Position numbers and translations under genes: made by a program. Positions 29,076 through 40,362 of a stretch of 64,000 bases of DNA are shown here, piece by piece. Origin of the DNA: Pseudolabrys sp. (GTDB lineage Bacteria > Pseudomonadota > Alphaproteobacteria > Rhizobiales > Xanthobacteraceae); the NCBI GenBank assembly GCA_017849615.1, contig JAFIGS010000018.1:54077-118076 (forward strand), in the 5' to 3' direction. Below the pieces are notes generated by a model that worked only from the letters and a program-made list of their open reading frames with translations, was not told the origin of the DNA and made no database searches. How positions within the stretch are numbered: the stretch's first letter is position 1; each line of letters begins with the position of its first letter.

Positions 29076-29438
29076 ATGTCGAAAGCCAATATCCGCACCG
29101 CGCGGCGGACGGCGTCGGTTCGGCGCAAGATCAAGGCCGTGTCCAGCGGTCGCGCCCGCCTGTCGGTGTTCCGCTCGTCGAAGCACATGCACGTTCAGAT
29201 CATCGACGACGAGAAGGGCGTTACCGTCGCCTCCGCCTCGACGCTCGAGAAGGATCTGCGCGGCAGCCTGAAGACCGGCGCCAACATCGATGCCGCCAAG
29301 CAGGTCGGCAAGCTGATCGCCGAGCGTGCCAAGAAGCACGGCATCAAGGACGTCGTGTTCGATCGCGGCGGCTACATTTATCACGGCCGCATCAAGGCGC
29401 TGGCCGAAGCCGCCCGCGAGGGCGGGCTGAACTTCTAA
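29076..29438 (+). CDS. rplR: 50S ribosomal protein L18
   Basis: L18 (120 aa) binds 5S rRNA together with L5. [18 protein letters not shown] and the C-terminal [24 protein letters not shown] are the family signatures. Confidence 0.98.
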   Translation: MSKANIRTARRTASVRRKIKAVSSGRARLSVFRSSKHMHVQIIDDEKGVTVASASTLEKDLRGSLKTGANIDAAKQVGKLIAERAKKHGIKDVVFDRGGYIYHGRIKALAEAAREGGLNF

Positions 29439-29469
29439 ACGTATTCGTACAGACGAACGGATTTATTAG

Positions 29470-30042
29470 ATGGCACAAGAACCCCGCAGAGACCGCGAGC
29501 GCGGCCACGGTCGTGAAGAGCGCGATAGCGAGTTCACCGACAAGCTGGTGCACATCAATCGCGTCGCCAAGGTGGTCAAGGGCGGCAAGCGCTTCGGTTT
29601 CGCCGCGCTCGTCGTTGTCGGCGATCAGAAGGGCCGCGTCGGCTTCGGTCACGGCAAGGCGCGCGAAGTGCCGGAAGCGATCCGCAAGGCGACCGAGGCC
29701 GCCAAGCGTTCGCTGACCCGCGTCGCGCTGCGCGAAGGCCGCACCCTGCATCACGACGTGTACGGCCGCCACGGCGCTGGCAAGGTCTACCTGCGCGCGG
29801 CGCCTCCCGGCACCGGCATCATCGCCGGCGGCCCGATGCGCGCCGTGTTCGAGACGCTCGGCATGCAGGACATCGTCGCCAAGTCGGTCGGCTCGTCGAA
29901 CCCGTACAACGTGGTGCGCGCGACCTTCGATGCGCTCAAGCACCAGGACTCGCCGCGCTCGGTCGCGTCGCGCCGCAACCTCAAGGTCTCGGCCTTGCAG
30001 TCGCGCCGCCGCGAAGGCGCCGACGAAGCTGTCGCCGATTAA
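29470..30042 (+). CDS. rpsE: 30S ribosomal protein S5
   Basis: S5 (190 aa) affects decoding accuracy. The double-stranded RNA-binding block [18 protein letters not shown] and the [17 protein letters not shown] stretch are typical. The N-terminus is a short charged arm as in other alphaproteobacteria. Confidence 0.98.
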   Translation: MAQEPRRDRERGHGREERDSEFTDKLVHINRVAKVVKGGKRFGFAALVVVGDQKGRVGFGHGKAREVPEAIRKATEAAKRSLTRVALREGRTLHHDVYGRHGAGKVYLRAAPPGTGIIAGGPMRAVFETLGMQDIVAKSVGSSNPYNVVRATFDALKHQDSPRSVASRRNLKVSALQSRRREGADEAVAD

Positions 30043-30074
30043 TTTGGCCGACTGATAGGTAAGGAACTTAGGTC

Positions 30075-30272
30075 ATGGCTACCGCTAAGAAGACCGTGAA
30101 GGTGCAGCAGATCGCCAGCCCGCTGCGCTGCCATTTCGATCAGCGCCAGACCCTGATCGGCCTCGGCCTGAACAAGGTCGGCCGCGTCAGCGAGCTGCCG
30201 GATACGCCGCAAACCCACGGCATGATCCGCAAGCTGCCGCATCTGGTGCGGATCGTCGAAGAGACGAAGTGA
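30075..30272 (+). CDS. rpmD: 50S ribosomal protein L30
   Basis: L30 (65 aa) shows [27 protein letters not shown], the family signature. It lies between rpsE and rplO as usual. Confidence 0.97.
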   Translation: MATAKKTVKVQQIASPLRCHFDQRQTLIGLGLNKVGRVSELPDTPQTHGMIRKLPHLVRIVEETK

Positions 30273-30324
30273 TTTCATCCAGCGTCGCCATTGAGCGGCG
30301 AGGGACGATCAAAGGACGAGAGCA

Positions 30325-30849
30325 ATGAAACTCAACGAGATCGCCGACAATCCCGGCGCCCGCAAGAACCGCATGCGCATCGGCCGCGGCATCGGCTCCG
30401 GCATGGGCAAGACCGGCGGCCGCGGCGGCAAGGGCCAGACCGCGCGCTCCGGTGTGCGTATCAAGGGCTTCGAAGGCGGCCAGATGCCGCTGCATCGCCG
30501 CCTGCCGAAGCGCGGCTTCCGCAACACCGCCTTCCAGGCGCGCCTCAACGAGGTCAGCCTCGGCAAGCTGCAGGCTGCGATCGATGCCGGCAAGCTCGAC
30601 GCCAAGGCGACGGTTGACGCCGAGGCGATGGTCAAGGCCGGCCTGATGCGCCGCGCCAAGGACGGCGTGAAGCTGCTGGGCACGGGCGAGCTGAAGGCCA
30701 AGGTCGACGTCGCCGTGTACGGCGCGACCAAGTCGGCCGTCGCCGCGATCGAGAAGGCGGGTGGATCGGTGAAGATCCTCAAGCCGGCGGTCGAGGAAGA
30801 CGCCGAGCCGCGCGGCAAGAACAAGCGCAAGGCGGCCAAGGAAGCCTGA
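30325..30849 (+). CDS. rplO: 50S ribosomal protein L15
   Basis: L15 (174 aa) has the Gly/Arg-rich N-terminus ([19 protein letters not shown]) and the usual globular C-terminal domain, with a short charged tail. ATG follows a GGACGAGAGCA site. It is the last ribosomal gene before secY. Confidence 0.98.
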   Translation: MKLNEIADNPGARKNRMRIGRGIGSGMGKTGGRGGKGQTARSGVRIKGFEGGQMPLHRRLPKRGFRNTAFQARLNEVSLGKLQAAIDAGKLDAKATVDAEAMVKAGLMRRAKDGVKLLGTGELKAKVDVAVYGATKSAVAAIEKAGGSVKILKPAVEEDAEPRGKNKRKAAKEA

Positions 30850-30867
30850 GCGCCGCGACTGTTTTGA

Positions 30868-30893
30868 GGCCTCGCCCAAAAGGCGGGGCCTTT
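30868..30893 (+). terminator. Attenuator/terminator between rplO and secY
   Basis: GGCCTCGCC (30868-30876) pairs with GGCGGGGCC (30882-30890, one G-U) around CAAAA, followed by TTT. It lies about 20 nt after rplO and could lower secY-adk expression relative to ribosomal proteins. Confidence 0.6.
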
Positions 30894-31034
30894 GCAACGA
30901 CTACCGGTTCCGCGCGCCAGACCCTATCTAGGGTGGCAGGGGCGGGACCCACGTGAAGAAGACGCCGCGCCACTCCTCGTCACCCAAGCGGGCGGTCGGG
31001 GGAGCGGCTTTCAGGCGTCGGCAGGAGCGAGCGA

Positions 31035-32362
<1,328 letters not shown>

Positions 32363-32366
<4 letters not shown>

Positions 32367-32956
32367 GATTGATCCTGCTCGGCCCGCCGGGGGCGGGGAA
32401 GGGCACGCAGTCGCAGCGGCTCGTCGACAAGCACGGCATCGTGCAGTTGTCGACCGGCGATATGCTTCGCGCCGCCGTCGCGGCCGGTACGCCGGTCGGC
32501 CTCAAAGCCAAGAGCATCATGGAAGCCGGCCAGCTCGTGCCGGACGATGTCGTGGTCGCGATCATCGCCGACCGAATCGGCCAGCCGGACGCCAGGAAGG
32601 GCTTCGTGCTCGACGGCTTCCCGCGCACGGTTCCGCAGGCCGAGGCGCTGGACAAGCTTCTGGCCGAGCGCGGCCTCAAGCTCGACGCCGTCATCGAGCT
32701 CAAGGTCGACGAAGGCATCCTCATCAAGCGAATCGAGACCCGGGTCGCGGAAATGACCGCGCGTGGCGAAAAAGTGCGCTCGGACGACAAGCCGGAGGTC
32801 CTCAAGGGCCGTCTGGACGCCTACCGGGCCCAGACCGCGCCGCTGGCCGGCTATTACGACGCCAAGGGCATGCTCCGGAGCGTGGATGGCATGGCCCCGG
32901 TGGATCAGGTCACCGCTGCACTGGATGGTATTTTGAAACCATCCAGCGCCGTCTAG
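32363..32956 (+). CDS. adk: Adenylate kinase (short-LID form)
   Basis: The 197-aa enzyme converts ATP + AMP to 2 ADP. The P-loop GPPGAGKGT (residues 7-15), the AMP-site [10 protein letters not shown] and DGFPRT are clear. The LID insertion is missing ([19 protein letters not shown] runs straight on), as in other alphaproteobacterial short forms. The start overlaps the secY stop (ATGA). Confidence 0.97.
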
Positions 32957-33136
32957 CAGAGGTTGACGAAGCCCTCATGAATCCCCTAATAGAGTGCGTA
33001 TCCAAGAGTTTGGCGCGATGCCGGTTCCCCCATGAGGGCAGGGACGGGTGTCGCCTTACGCTTTGTCTAACCCCTTCTGGGATAACAAAAATTTGCCGCT
33101 TTACCGCGGCTGGCCGATAAACAGGAGAGAGCATCC

Positions 33137-33511
33137 GTGGCTCGTATCGCGGGCGTTAATTTGCCCACCAACAAGCGTGTCGTCATCGCGCTCCAGTACA
33201 TCCATGGCATCGGTCAAAAGATTGCCAAGGACATCGTCACCAAGCTGAACCTGCCGGCCGAGCGCCGCGTGTCGCAGCTCACCGACGCGGAAGTTCTGCA
33301 GATCCGCGAACTCATCGACCAGGAATATCTGGTGGAAGGCGATCTGCGTCGCGAGACGTCGATGAACATCAAGCGCCTGATGGACCTCGGCTGCTATCGC
33401 GGCCTGCGTCACCGCAAGGGCCTGCCGGTCCGCGGCCAGCGCACGCACACCAACGCGCGCACGCGCAAAGGCCCGGCGAAGACCATCGCCGGCAAGAAGA
33501 AGACCGCCTAA
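33137..33511 (+). CDS. rpsM: 30S ribosomal protein S13 (GTG start)
   Basis: S13 (124 aa) begins with GTG at 33137, with AGGAGAG at 33123-33129; [14 protein letters not shown] is the standard N-terminus. The C-terminal [25 protein letters not shown] tail contacts tRNAs. It starts the alpha operon. Confidence 0.98.
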   Translation: MARIAGVNLPTNKRVVIALQYIHGIGQKIAKDIVTKLNLPAERRVSQLTDAEVLQIRELIDQEYLVEGDLRRETSMNIKRLMDLGCYRGLRHRKGLPVRGQRTHTNARTRKGPAKTIAGKKKTA

Positions 33512-33571
33512 CCGAGCTGAACGCGCCCGCGCCGCGTGACGGCAAGCGGGCTTTGAAGGGACTGACTGACT

Positions 33572-33964
33572 ATGGCGAAGGAAGCCACCACCCGCGTCCG
33601 CCGGCGCGAGCGCAAAAACATCGCGTCGGGCGTCGCCCACGTGAACGCCTCGTTCAACAACACCATGATCACCATCACCGACGCGCAGGGCAATGCGATT
33701 GCCTGGTCGTCGGCCGGCACCATGGGCTTCAAGGGCTCGCGCAAGTCGACGCCTTACGCGGCGCAGATGGCCGCGGAAGACGCTTCGAAGAAGGCGCAGG
33801 AGCACGGCATGCGCACGCTCGAGGTTGAAGTGTCCGGTCCCGGTTCGGGCCGTGAGTCGGCGTTGCGCGCTCTGCAGGCGTCGGGTTTCACCATCACCTC
33901 GATCCGTGATGTGACCTCGATCCCGCACAACGGCTGTCGGCCGCGCAAGCGCCGCCGGGTGTAA
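33572..33964 (+). CDS. rpsK: 30S ribosomal protein S11
   Basis: S11 (130 aa) lies on the 30S platform. [15 protein letters not shown] and the C-terminal [18 protein letters not shown] are the signatures. The start follows GAAGGGACTGACTGACT. Confidence 0.98.
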   Translation: MAKEATTRVRRRERKNIASGVAHVNASFNNTMITITDAQGNAIAWSSAGTMGFKGSRKSTPYAAQMAAEDASKKAQEHGMRTLEVEVSGPGSGRESALRALQASGFTITSIRDVTSIPHNGCRPRKRRRV

Positions 33965-34090
33965 TTGATTTCGTAAGGCGGACGTTCGGGATCGCCCGCG
34001 TCCGCCGCCGCCGTTCATGACCCCACACGCGGCGGGTGGGGTGCGCTGGGCAGGCTCAGCGACGCGCTCTTGCAACGAGCGACGCTCATA

Positions 34091-35119
34091 ATGGGTGAAC
34101 ATGTGATTCAAAAAAATTGGCAGGAACTGATCAGGCCGAACAAGCTCCAGGTGACCGCCGGGTCCGACCCGTCGCGCTTTGCGACGGTCGTCGCCGAGCC
34201 GCTCGAGCGCGGTTTCGGCGTCACGCTCGGTAACGCGCTGCGGCGCATTTTGTTGTCGTCGCTGCAGGGGGCTGCGGTGCAGTCGGTCCAGATCGACGGC
34301 GTGCTGCACGAGTTCTCCTCGATCGCCGGCGTGCGCGAGGACGTCACCGACCTCGTCCTCAACGTCAAGGACATCGCCATCAAGATGCAGGGCGAAGGCC
34401 CCAAGCGCATGGTGGTGAAGAAGCAGGGTCCGGGCACCGTGACCGCGGGCGACATCCAGACCGTCGGCGATGTCGTCGTGCTCAATCCGGAGCTCGTGCT
34501 GTGCACACTCGACGAGGGCGCCGAGATCCGCACGGCATTCACCGTCACCACCGGCAAGGGTTACGTCGCCGCCGAGCGTAACCGTCCGGAAGACGCGCCG
34601 ATCGGCCTGATCCCGGTCGACTCGCTGTATTCGCCGGTGCGCAAGGTTTCGTACAAGGTCGAGAACACCCGCGAAGGGCAGATCCTCGATTACGACAAGC
34701 TGACCCTGACCATCGAGACCAACGGCGCGGTGTCGCCGGAAGATTCGCTGGCTTACGCCGCGCGCATCCTCCAGGACCAGCTCAACGTGTTCGTGAACTT
34801 CGAGGAGCCCCGCAAGGAGCAGGCCGCGGAGACCATCCCGGACCTTGCCTTCAACCCGGCCTTCCTCAAGAAGGTGGACGAGCTCGAATTGTCGGTGCGT
34901 TCGGCTAACTGTCTCAAGAACGACAACATCGTCTACATCGGCGACCTCGTTCAGAAGACCGAAGCCGAGATGCTGCGCACGCCGAACTTCGGCCGCAAGT
35001 CGCTCAACGAGATCAAGGAAGTGCTGGCGCAGATGGGCCTCCACCTCGGCATGGAAGTGCCGGGCTGGCCGCCGGAAAACATCGAAGAGCTCGCCAAGCG
35101 TTTCGAAGACCACTACTGA
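34091..35119 (+). CDS. rpoA: DNA-directed RNA polymerase subunit alpha
   Basis: The alpha subunit has an N-terminal dimerisation domain ([17 protein letters not shown], then the [26 protein letters not shown] block) and the C-terminal DNA/activator-contacting domain ([22 protein letters not shown]). The exact start is uncertain: ATG at 34091 (342 aa), GTG at 34103 matching the usual MIQKNW start, or a TTG at 34070; none has a strong binding site. Length is normal with either of the first two. Confidence 0.97.
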   Translation: MGEHVIQKNWQELIRPNKLQVTAGSDPSRFATVVAEPLERGFGVTLGNALRRILLSSLQGAAVQSVQIDGVLHEFSSIAGVREDVTDLVLNVKDIAIKMQGEGPKRMVVKKQGPGTVTAGDIQTVGDVVVLNPELVLCTLDEGAEIRTAFTVTTGKGYVAAERNRPEDAPIGLIPVDSLYSPVRKVSYKVENTREGQILDYDKLTLTIETNGAVSPEDSLAYAARILQDQLNVFVNFEEPRKEQAAETIPDLAFNPAFLKKVDELELSVRSANCLKNDNIVYIGDLVQKTEAEMLRTPNFGRKSLNEIKEVLAQMGLHLGMEVPGWPPENIEELAKRFEDHY

Positions 35120-35256
35120 CGTCCGAAGGATGTCATCTCGGACGCGGTGCAGCGTGAAACGGTGCACCGCAGATCCGGGATCGAGAAAGTTTAGCCGCCT
35201 TCCGCGGCGTTCCGGAATGGTCCGGGGCAAACAGGATAGAGGCAGGGAGTTACGCG

Positions 35257-35679
35257 ATGCGTCACGGTAAAGTTTACAGGAAATTGGGTCGGCATTCCTC
35301 GCATCGTATGGCGATGCTGGCGAATATGGCCGCGTCCCTGATCAAGCACGAACAGATCATCACGACTCTGCCGAAGGCCAAGGAACTTCGCCCGATCGTC
35401 GAGAAGCTGGTGACCCTCGGCAAGAAGGGCGATCTGTCCGCCCGCCGCCAGGCCATCTCCGAGCTGCGCGACGTCGACATGGTCAAGAAGCTCTTCGACA
35501 CGCTGGCGCCGCGCTACAAGGATCGCCAGGGCGGTTATCTGCGTATCATGAAGGCCGGCTTCCGCTACGGCGATAACGCGGCCCAGGCCGTGATCGAGTT
35601 CGTGGATCGCGACGTCGATGCCAAGGGCCAGGATTCGGGCCCGGTGCAGGCGCGCCAGAGCGAAGACGAAAACGCCTAA
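35257..35679 (+). CDS. rplQ: 50S ribosomal protein L17
   Basis: L17 (140 aa) begins [24 protein letters not shown], the family signature. The C-terminal tail is short and acidic, as in Rhizobiales. It ends the ribosomal cluster; an ankyrin gene begins 7 nt later. Confidence 0.98.
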   Translation: MRHGKVYRKLGRHSSHRMAMLANMAASLIKHEQIITTLPKAKELRPIVEKLVTLGKKGDLSARRQAISELRDVDMVKKLFDTLAPRYKDRQGGYLRIMKAGFRYGDNAAQAVIEFVDRDVDAKGQDSGPVQARQSEDENA

Positions 35680-35685
35680 GAGGCG

Positions 35686-36293
35686 ATGCGCTTCGCGCTG
35701 ATACGAGTTGCGAGGGCGGTGCAAAGGATGATCCTTGGCACCGCCCTTTTTCTTTTGCTGGCCGTCGCCGGAGGTTTGGGGCCTGCCATGGCTGACACGA
35801 AGGCCGACCAGGCCTTGATCGAGGCCGCTGGCCGGGGAGAAGCCGCCGCGGTGCGCCGCCTTCTGGACGCGGGCGCCAGCGTCCGGGCACGCGACGGGCA
35901 GGGCCGCACGGCGCTGCTTGCCGCCACCCAGGCGCCGCCGGGGGTGGGGACCGAAGCGGCCCGGCTGCTGATCGGCGGCGGCGCCGACGTCAACGCCAAG
36001 GACAACATCGAGGACAGCCCTTACCTCTACGCCGCCGCCCCGAGACTGTGCGCATCCTGCTCGCGACGGCCATCGACAAGGATCATGTCAACAAGCTCGG
36101 CTGGACCGCGCTGCTTGAAGCCGTTGTGCTTGGCGACGGCGGACCGGTTTACACGGAGATCGTCGGTGATTTGGTGCGGGCAGGCGCCAGCGTCGCCATC
36201 GCCGACCGTGACGGCGTCACGCCGCTTGCCCATGCGCGCCGCCGCGGCCAAACGGCGATCGTCGGCATCCTGGAAGCGGCCGGCGCGCGCTAG
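35686..36293 (+). pseudogene. Ankyrin-repeat protein gene with an internal frameshift
   Basis: The first frame (from ATG 35686) encodes a signal-peptide-like N-terminus (LGTALFLLLAVAGGLGPAMA) and ankyrin repeats (ALIEAAGRGEAAAVRRLLDAGASVRARDGQGRTALLAA). After residue 118, near 36036-36045, the ankyrin pattern jumps to another frame (ETVRILLATAIDKDHVNKLGWTALLEAV, ending AGAR at 36293). One extra base near the CCGCCGCCCC run would join them. So a single-base loss in a C-rich run has either broken the gene or is a sequencing error. The intact product would be a periplasmic ankyrin protein of about 200 aa. Confidence 0.75.
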
Positions 36294-36316
36294 GCGCTGT
36301 TTAAAAATTACATCCC

Positions 36317-36332
36317 TGTGATGGCGATCACA
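36317..36332. promoter_or_regulatory. CRP/FNR-superfamily-like binding site upstream of the cytochrome gene
   Basis: TGTGATGGCGATCACA contains TGTGA-N6-TCACA, identical to the E. coli CRP core, with both arms extended by one base. It lies 62 bp upstream of the cytochrome c start. A TATTAT -10-like hexamer is at 36345-36350. The regulator is unknown; alphaproteobacterial CRP relatives may read it. Confidence 0.5.
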
Positions 36333-36394
36333 TTGGCTTCCCGGTATTATTCGGGTGCCGTTAGAAGCGCATTCCGCTATCGGGGGATACATTC

Positions 36395-37270
36395 ATGATC
36401 AGCTTTCAGCCGCCACGCACCGTGGCCGGAGCCGTGCTGTTTGTTCTTTCCGCTCTTGCCTTGCCGGGTGCGGCCAAGGCCCAGGCCAATGGCGATCTGG
36501 TCGCGCGTGGCGGCTATCTCGTCAACACCGTGATGACCTGCAACAACTGCCACACGCCGATGGGCCCGAACGGGCCGGACTTCTCCAGGGCGCTGTCGGG
36601 CGGGATGCTGTTCGACGAGCCGCCGTTCATGGTGACGGCCTCCAACATCACGCAGGATAAGGAGACCGGCATCGGCGGCTGGACCGACGCGCAGATCAAG
36701 CATCTGCTCCGCACCGGCCGGCGCCCGAACGGCGTGCAGATCGCCGAGATCATGCCGACAGCATTCTACGGCATTCTCACCGAGCGCGACATGGACGCCA
36801 TTGTCGCCTATCTGCGCACGGTCAAGCCGGTGAAGAACAAGGTGCCGGACCCGATCTACAAGACGCAGCTTCCGCATCACGCTTTCCCGGGCTCGGAGAA
36901 GCCCTATACGGAAGCCATGCTGGGCGACAAAGTGAAGAACGGTTTCTATCTCGCCACCGCCGCGCACTGCATGGAGTGCCACACGCCGTTCGGCGCCAAG
37001 GGCAGGGATTTCGTCGGCGATCTCGGCAAGGGCGGCATGGAATTCCCGGGGCCTTGGGGCAAGTCGGTGTCGGCCAATATCACATCGAGCAAGGCGAAGG
37101 GCCTGGGCGACTGGACCGACGCGCAGATCAAGACCGCGATCACGCAGGGCGTGGACAAGGACGGCCGCAAGCTCCAGCCGCCGATGGGCTATCCCTATTA
37201 TGCCCGCATGAAGAGCGAAGACATCGATGCCATCATCGCCTATCTGCGCACGGTGCCGGCGAAGGAGTGA
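36395..37270 (+). CDS. Diheme c-type cytochrome, exported
   Basis: The 291-aa protein has a signal peptide (hydrophobic LFVLSALALPGAAKAQA, cleavage near residue 30) and two c-heme motifs, CNNCH (49-53) and CMECH (192-196). Each lies in a similar cytochrome c fold, with matching HTP...GG and GLGDWTD/GIGGWTD blocks, so the protein looks like an internal duplication. It resembles cytochrome subunits of membrane alcohol/aldehyde dehydrogenases. It stands alone, so its electron partner is not known. ATG follows CGGGGGATACATTC. Confidence 0.85.
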   Translation: MISFQPPRTVAGAVLFVLSALALPGAAKAQANGDLVARGGYLVNTVMTCNNCHTPMGPNGPDFSRALSGGMLFDEPPFMVTASNITQDKETGIGGWTDAQIKHLLRTGRRPNGVQIAEIMPTAFYGILTERDMDAIVAYLRTVKPVKNKVPDPIYKTQLPHHAFPGSEKPYTEAMLGDKVKNGFYLATAAHCMECHTPFGAKGRDFVGDLGKGGMEFPGPWGKSVSANITSSKAKGLGDWTDAQIKTAITQGVDKDGRKLQPPMGYPYYARMKSEDIDAIIAYLRTVPAKE

Positions 37271-37303
37271 ATGACCTGCGCGCGGCCCTTGCCGCCGCAC
37301 ACC

Positions 37304-37340
37304 CCGCTCATTCCCGCTTTCGCGGGAATGAGCGGTTTAT
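37304..37340. terminator. Bidirectional terminator/palindromic repeat between convergent genes
   Basis: A 14-bp perfect stem (CCGCTCATTCCCGC 37304-37317, GCGGGAATGAGCGG 37322-37335) around TTTC is followed by TTTAT. It separates the cytochrome gene from the convergent alcohol dehydrogenase gene. The core TTCCCGC...GCGGGAA recurs at 54293-54312. Confidence 0.75.
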
Positions 37341-37344
37341 AGGT

Positions 37345-38361
37345 TCACCACCCCGACAGCACCACCTTGCCGATGGTGGTGCCGCTCTCGATCTGCGCAT
37401 GTGCTTTCATCAAATTGGCGGCGTTGATCGGCGAAAGTTCCTGCGCTGCCGTGGTGATCATCAGCCCGGCGTCGATCATCGCCGACACTTCGTTGAGCAG
37501 CCTGTGCTGCGCGATCATGTCGGGCGTGCCGAACACCGAACGGGTGAACATCGATTCCCAATGCACCGAGATCGACTTGCCCTTGAACGGCATTACGTTG
37601 AGCGTTTTCGGATCGTCGATCAGCACGAACTGGCCTTGCGGCGCGATGGTGTCGGCAAGCTGCGGCGCGCTCTGGTCGGTGCCGGTGATGCCGGCGACCA
37701 TCGCGACCTGCGGATGGCCGATCGCCTTGAGTTGCTCGGCCAGCGGCTTGTGATGGTCGATGACATGATCGGCGCCGAGCTTGAGGCACCAGTCGTGTGT
37801 CTCTTTCCGTGACGCAGTGGCGATGATGGTGAGGCCGGTGAGCCGGCGCGCGAGCTGGATCATGATCGAGCCGACCCCGCCACCGCCGCCGATCACCAGC
37901 AGGGCGCGGCCGTCCGGCGTCTTGCTCGGCTTGACGCCGAGGCGGTCGAACAGCATTTCCCAGGCGGTGATGCTGGTCAGCGGCAGCGCCGCCGCTTGGG
38001 CGAAAGTAAGCGACTTCGGCTTCCTGCCGACGATGCGCTCGTCGACCAGATGGAATTCGGCGTTGGTGCCGGAGCGGGCGATGGATCCGGCATAGAACAC
38101 CTCGTCGCCGGCCTTGAACAAAGTCGCTTCGGAACCGACCGCCTCGACCACGCCGGCGGCGTCATAGCCGAGCACCTTGGGCGGCTCGCCGGCCTTCGGC
38201 TCGGCGCGCATCCGCACCTTGGTATCGACCGGGTTCACCGAGACTGCCTTGACCGCGACGCGCAGGTCGTGCGGCCCGGGGGCGGGCTTGTCGGCGCTGA
38301 AGTCGGTGAGGGCCTTGGGATCGGTGAGGGGCAGGGACTTGAGGTATCCGACGGCTTTCAT
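37345..38361 (-). CDS. Zinc-type alcohol dehydrogenase-like quinone oxidoreductase
   Basis: The 338-aa protein belongs to the medium-chain dehydrogenase/reductase family, quinone oxidoreductase branch: an N-terminal GroES-like domain (VAVKAVSVNPVDTKVR, GYDAAGVVEAVG) and an NAD(P)-binding fold (LVIGGGGGVGSIMIQLAR). The catalytic zinc Cys/His set is not apparent, as usual for this branch. SD GGAG lies upstream. It is divergent from an HxlR regulator gene, a common pair in which the regulator senses quinone or thiol stress (QorR/YodB type). Confidence 0.85.
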   Translation of the reverse strand: MKAVGYLKSLPLTDPKALTDFSADKPAPGPHDLRVAVKAVSVNPVDTKVRMRAEPKAGEPPKVLGYDAAGVVEAVGSEATLFKAGDEVFYAGSIARSGTNAEFHLVDERIVGRKPKSLTFAQAAALPLTSITAWEMLFDRLGVKPSKTPDGRALLVIGGGGGVGSIMIQLARRLTGLTIIATASRKETHDWCLKLGADHVIDHHKPLAEQLKAIGHPQVAMVAGITGTDQSAPQLADTIAPQGQFVLIDDPKTLNVMPFKGKSISVHWESMFTRSVFGTPDMIAQHRLLNEVSAMIDAGLMITTAAQELSPINAANLMKAHAQIESGTTIGKVVLSGW

Positions 38362-38437
38362 GGCGGGCTCCGGAACTGGGGATGCCCGGCATGTTCGATC
38401 AGGCGCGATCTTGCAAGTATGGAATTTATCTGTATCT

Positions 38438-38455
38438 AGTGCCTCAAAGGGTACT
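38438..38455. promoter_or_regulatory. Candidate HxlR operator between the reductase and regulator genes
   Basis: AGTGCC-N6-GGTACT (38438-38455) is an imperfect inverted repeat (5 of 6 positions) in the 120-bp divergent region, surrounded by AT-rich sequence suited to promoters. The match is short, so this is tentative. Confidence 0.35.
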
Positions 38456-38481
38456 AATGCGTAGAATCAAGAGGTTAGCTG

Positions 38482-38904
38482 ATGTTGATGCCGCCGCCCC
38501 GCCAGCCGAAACGGGCCCCCAAGCCGCCGCGCGACTACAACTGCGCCGCCGGATGCCCGGTCGAAGCGACCCTCGAACTGATCGACGGCAAGTGGAAAGG
38601 CGTCATCCTTTATCACTTGCAGGACGGTCCGGTGCGCTTCAACGCCCTGCGGCGCGGCCTCCACGGCATCACCCAGCGTATGCTGACCAAGCAGCTTCGC
38701 GAGCTCGAACAAGCGGGGCTGATCCTGCGTCAGGTCTATGCCGAGGTGCCGCCGCGGGTCGAATACCGGCTGTCGCCGCTCGGCGAGACCCTGCAGCCGG
38801 TCATCCAGACCTTGAAGGGTTGGGGCGAGACCTATCTGAAAGGCCGCAAGCGCGGCGAGGCCGGCCCGATCAACGCCATGCCGGCCGACGAGGCGCGGCT
38901 GTAA
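38482..38904 (+). CDS. HxlR-family transcriptional regulator
   Basis: The 140-aa protein has the HxlR winged helix: [50 protein letters not shown], then YRLSPLG. A Cys at CAAGCPVE near residue 25 is in the position used for redox sensing in YodB/QorR-type members. ATG at 38482 follows AGAGG. It probably controls the divergent quinone oxidoreductase gene and itself. Confidence 0.9.
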   Translation: MLMPPPRQPKRAPKPPRDYNCAAGCPVEATLELIDGKWKGVILYHLQDGPVRFNALRRGLHGITQRMLTKQLRELEQAGLILRQVYAEVPPRVEYRLSPLGETLQPVIQTLKGWGETYLKGRKRGEAGPINAMPADEARL

Positions 38905-38971
38905 ACGCCTTTATTCGGCCTACAGGTTTTGTAGATCAACGTCTCTCCGATCGCATTGCCGGAACTTTCGC

Positions 38972-40360
38972 ATGATTCGCTTCATAGCCACCGCACTTGC
39001 TCTCATTGTCGCATCGGTCGCCGCGGCGCCGGCGCAGGACCGCCGCGTGCCGACCGCCAACGAGGTGCGGCTGTCCTATTCGCCCATCGTCAAGCACGTC
39101 TCCCCCGCCGTCGTGAACGTCTATGCGGCAAAGACCGTGCAGACGCGCAACCCGCTGTTCGACGATCCGATCTTCCGCCGCTTCTTCGGCGGCGGTCCGG
39201 GCGGGCCGGGCAACCAGGTGCAGCGTTCGCTCGGCTCCGGCGTCATCGTCGATCCGACCGGGCTGATCATCACCAACGTCCACGTCATCGAGGGTGCCGA
39301 CGAGATCAAGGTGTCGCTGTCCGACAAGCGCGAGTTCGAAGCCACCGTGGTGCTGAAGGATCCGCGCACCGATCTTGCCATCATGCGCATCAAGGACGGC
39401 GCGGCGTTTCCGTTCCTCGAATTCGCCAACTCCGATGCGCTGGAGGTCGGCGATCTCGTTCTCGCCATCGGCAATCCGTTCGGCGTCGGCCAGACCGTCA
39501 CCCATGGCATCGTCTCGGCGCTGGCGCGCACCCAGGTCGGCGTTTCGGATTATCAGTTCTTCATCCAGACCGACGCCGCCATCAATCCCGGCAATTCCGG
39601 TGGCGCGCTCGTGGATTTCAACGGCCGTCTGGTCGGCATCAACACCGCGATCTTCTCTCGCTCGGGCGGCTCGCAAGGCGTCGGCTTCGCCATTCCGGCC
39701 AACATGGTCCGCGTTGTCGTCGCCTCCGCCAAGGCCGGTGGCAGCGGCGTGCGGCGGCCGTGGCTCGGCGCCAACCTGCAGTCGGTCACCGCCGATATCG
39801 CCGACAGCATGGGCCTCAAGCGCCCGGCCGGCGCGCTGGTGTCCAACGTCAAGCCGGACGGGCCGGCGGCCAAGGCGGGGCTCAAAGCCGGCGACCTGAT
39901 CGTCTCGATCGACGGGCAGGATGTCGACGACAGCAACGCTTTCGATTATCGCTTCGCCACCAAGCCGCTTGGCGGCGCCGCGAAGCTCGGCATTCTGCGG
40001 GCCGGCAAGGAGATGGCGGCGACCGTCGAGCTTGCCACCGCGCCGGATGCGCCGCGCGACGAGATCACCATTCAGTCGCGCTCGCCCTTCTTCGGCGCGC
40101 GCGTGGCCAACCTGTCACCGGCGCTGGCTGACGAATTGCAGTTGCAGAATGTCGATAACGGCGTCGTCATCGTCAGCACCGACGATGGCTCCGTCGCCGG
40201 CAATCTCGGCTTCCAGCGCGGCGACGTGATCCAGGAGGTCAACGGCGCGCGCGTCGACAAGACGCGCGATCTCGACCGGATCGCGCGCACGCCGAGCAAT
40301 GGCTGGCGTATCGTCATCCTGCGCCGCGGGCAGAAGATCTCCGCGATGTTCGGGGGATGA
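38972..40360 (+). CDS. Periplasmic trypsin-like serine protease of the Do/HtrA family
   Basis: The 462-aa protein has a signal peptide (cleavage near APA/Q, residues 19-22), a trypsin-like domain with His104 (TNVH), Asp134 (PRTDLAI) and Ser209 (NPGNSGG), and two PDZ domains (around 265-350 and 370-455). HtrA proteases degrade or refold damaged envelope proteins. Length and the FFGGG loop fit the DegQ/DegP class. ATG follows GGAACTTTCGC. Its stop lies next to the rarA start, so the two are cotranscribed. Confidence 0.93.
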   Translation: MIRFIATALALIVASVAAAPAQDRRVPTANEVRLSYSPIVKHVSPAVVNVYAAKTVQTRNPLFDDPIFRRFFGGGPGGPGNQVQRSLGSGVIVDPTGLIITNVHVIEGADEIKVSLSDKREFEATVVLKDPRTDLAIMRIKDGAAFPFLEFANSDALEVGDLVLAIGNPFGVGQTVTHGIVSALARTQVGVSDYQFFIQTDAAINPGNSGGALVDFNGRLVGINTAIFSRSGGSQGVGFAIPANMVRVVVASAKAGGSGVRRPWLGANLQSVTADIADSMGLKRPAGALVSNVKPDGPAAKAGLKAGDLIVSIDGQDVDDSNAFDYRFATKPLGGAAKLGILRAGKEMAATVELATAPDAPRDEITIQSRSPFFGARVANLSPALADELQLQNVDNGVVIVSTDDGSVAGNLGFQRGDVIQEVNGARVDKTRDLDRIARTPSNGWRIVILRRGQKISAMFGG

Positions 40361-40362
40361 CG

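Noticed and set aside
33101-35230. A 709-codon minus-strand frame across rpsM, rpsK and rpoA
   Set aside because: It crosses three real genes and their gaps with shadow-like composition.
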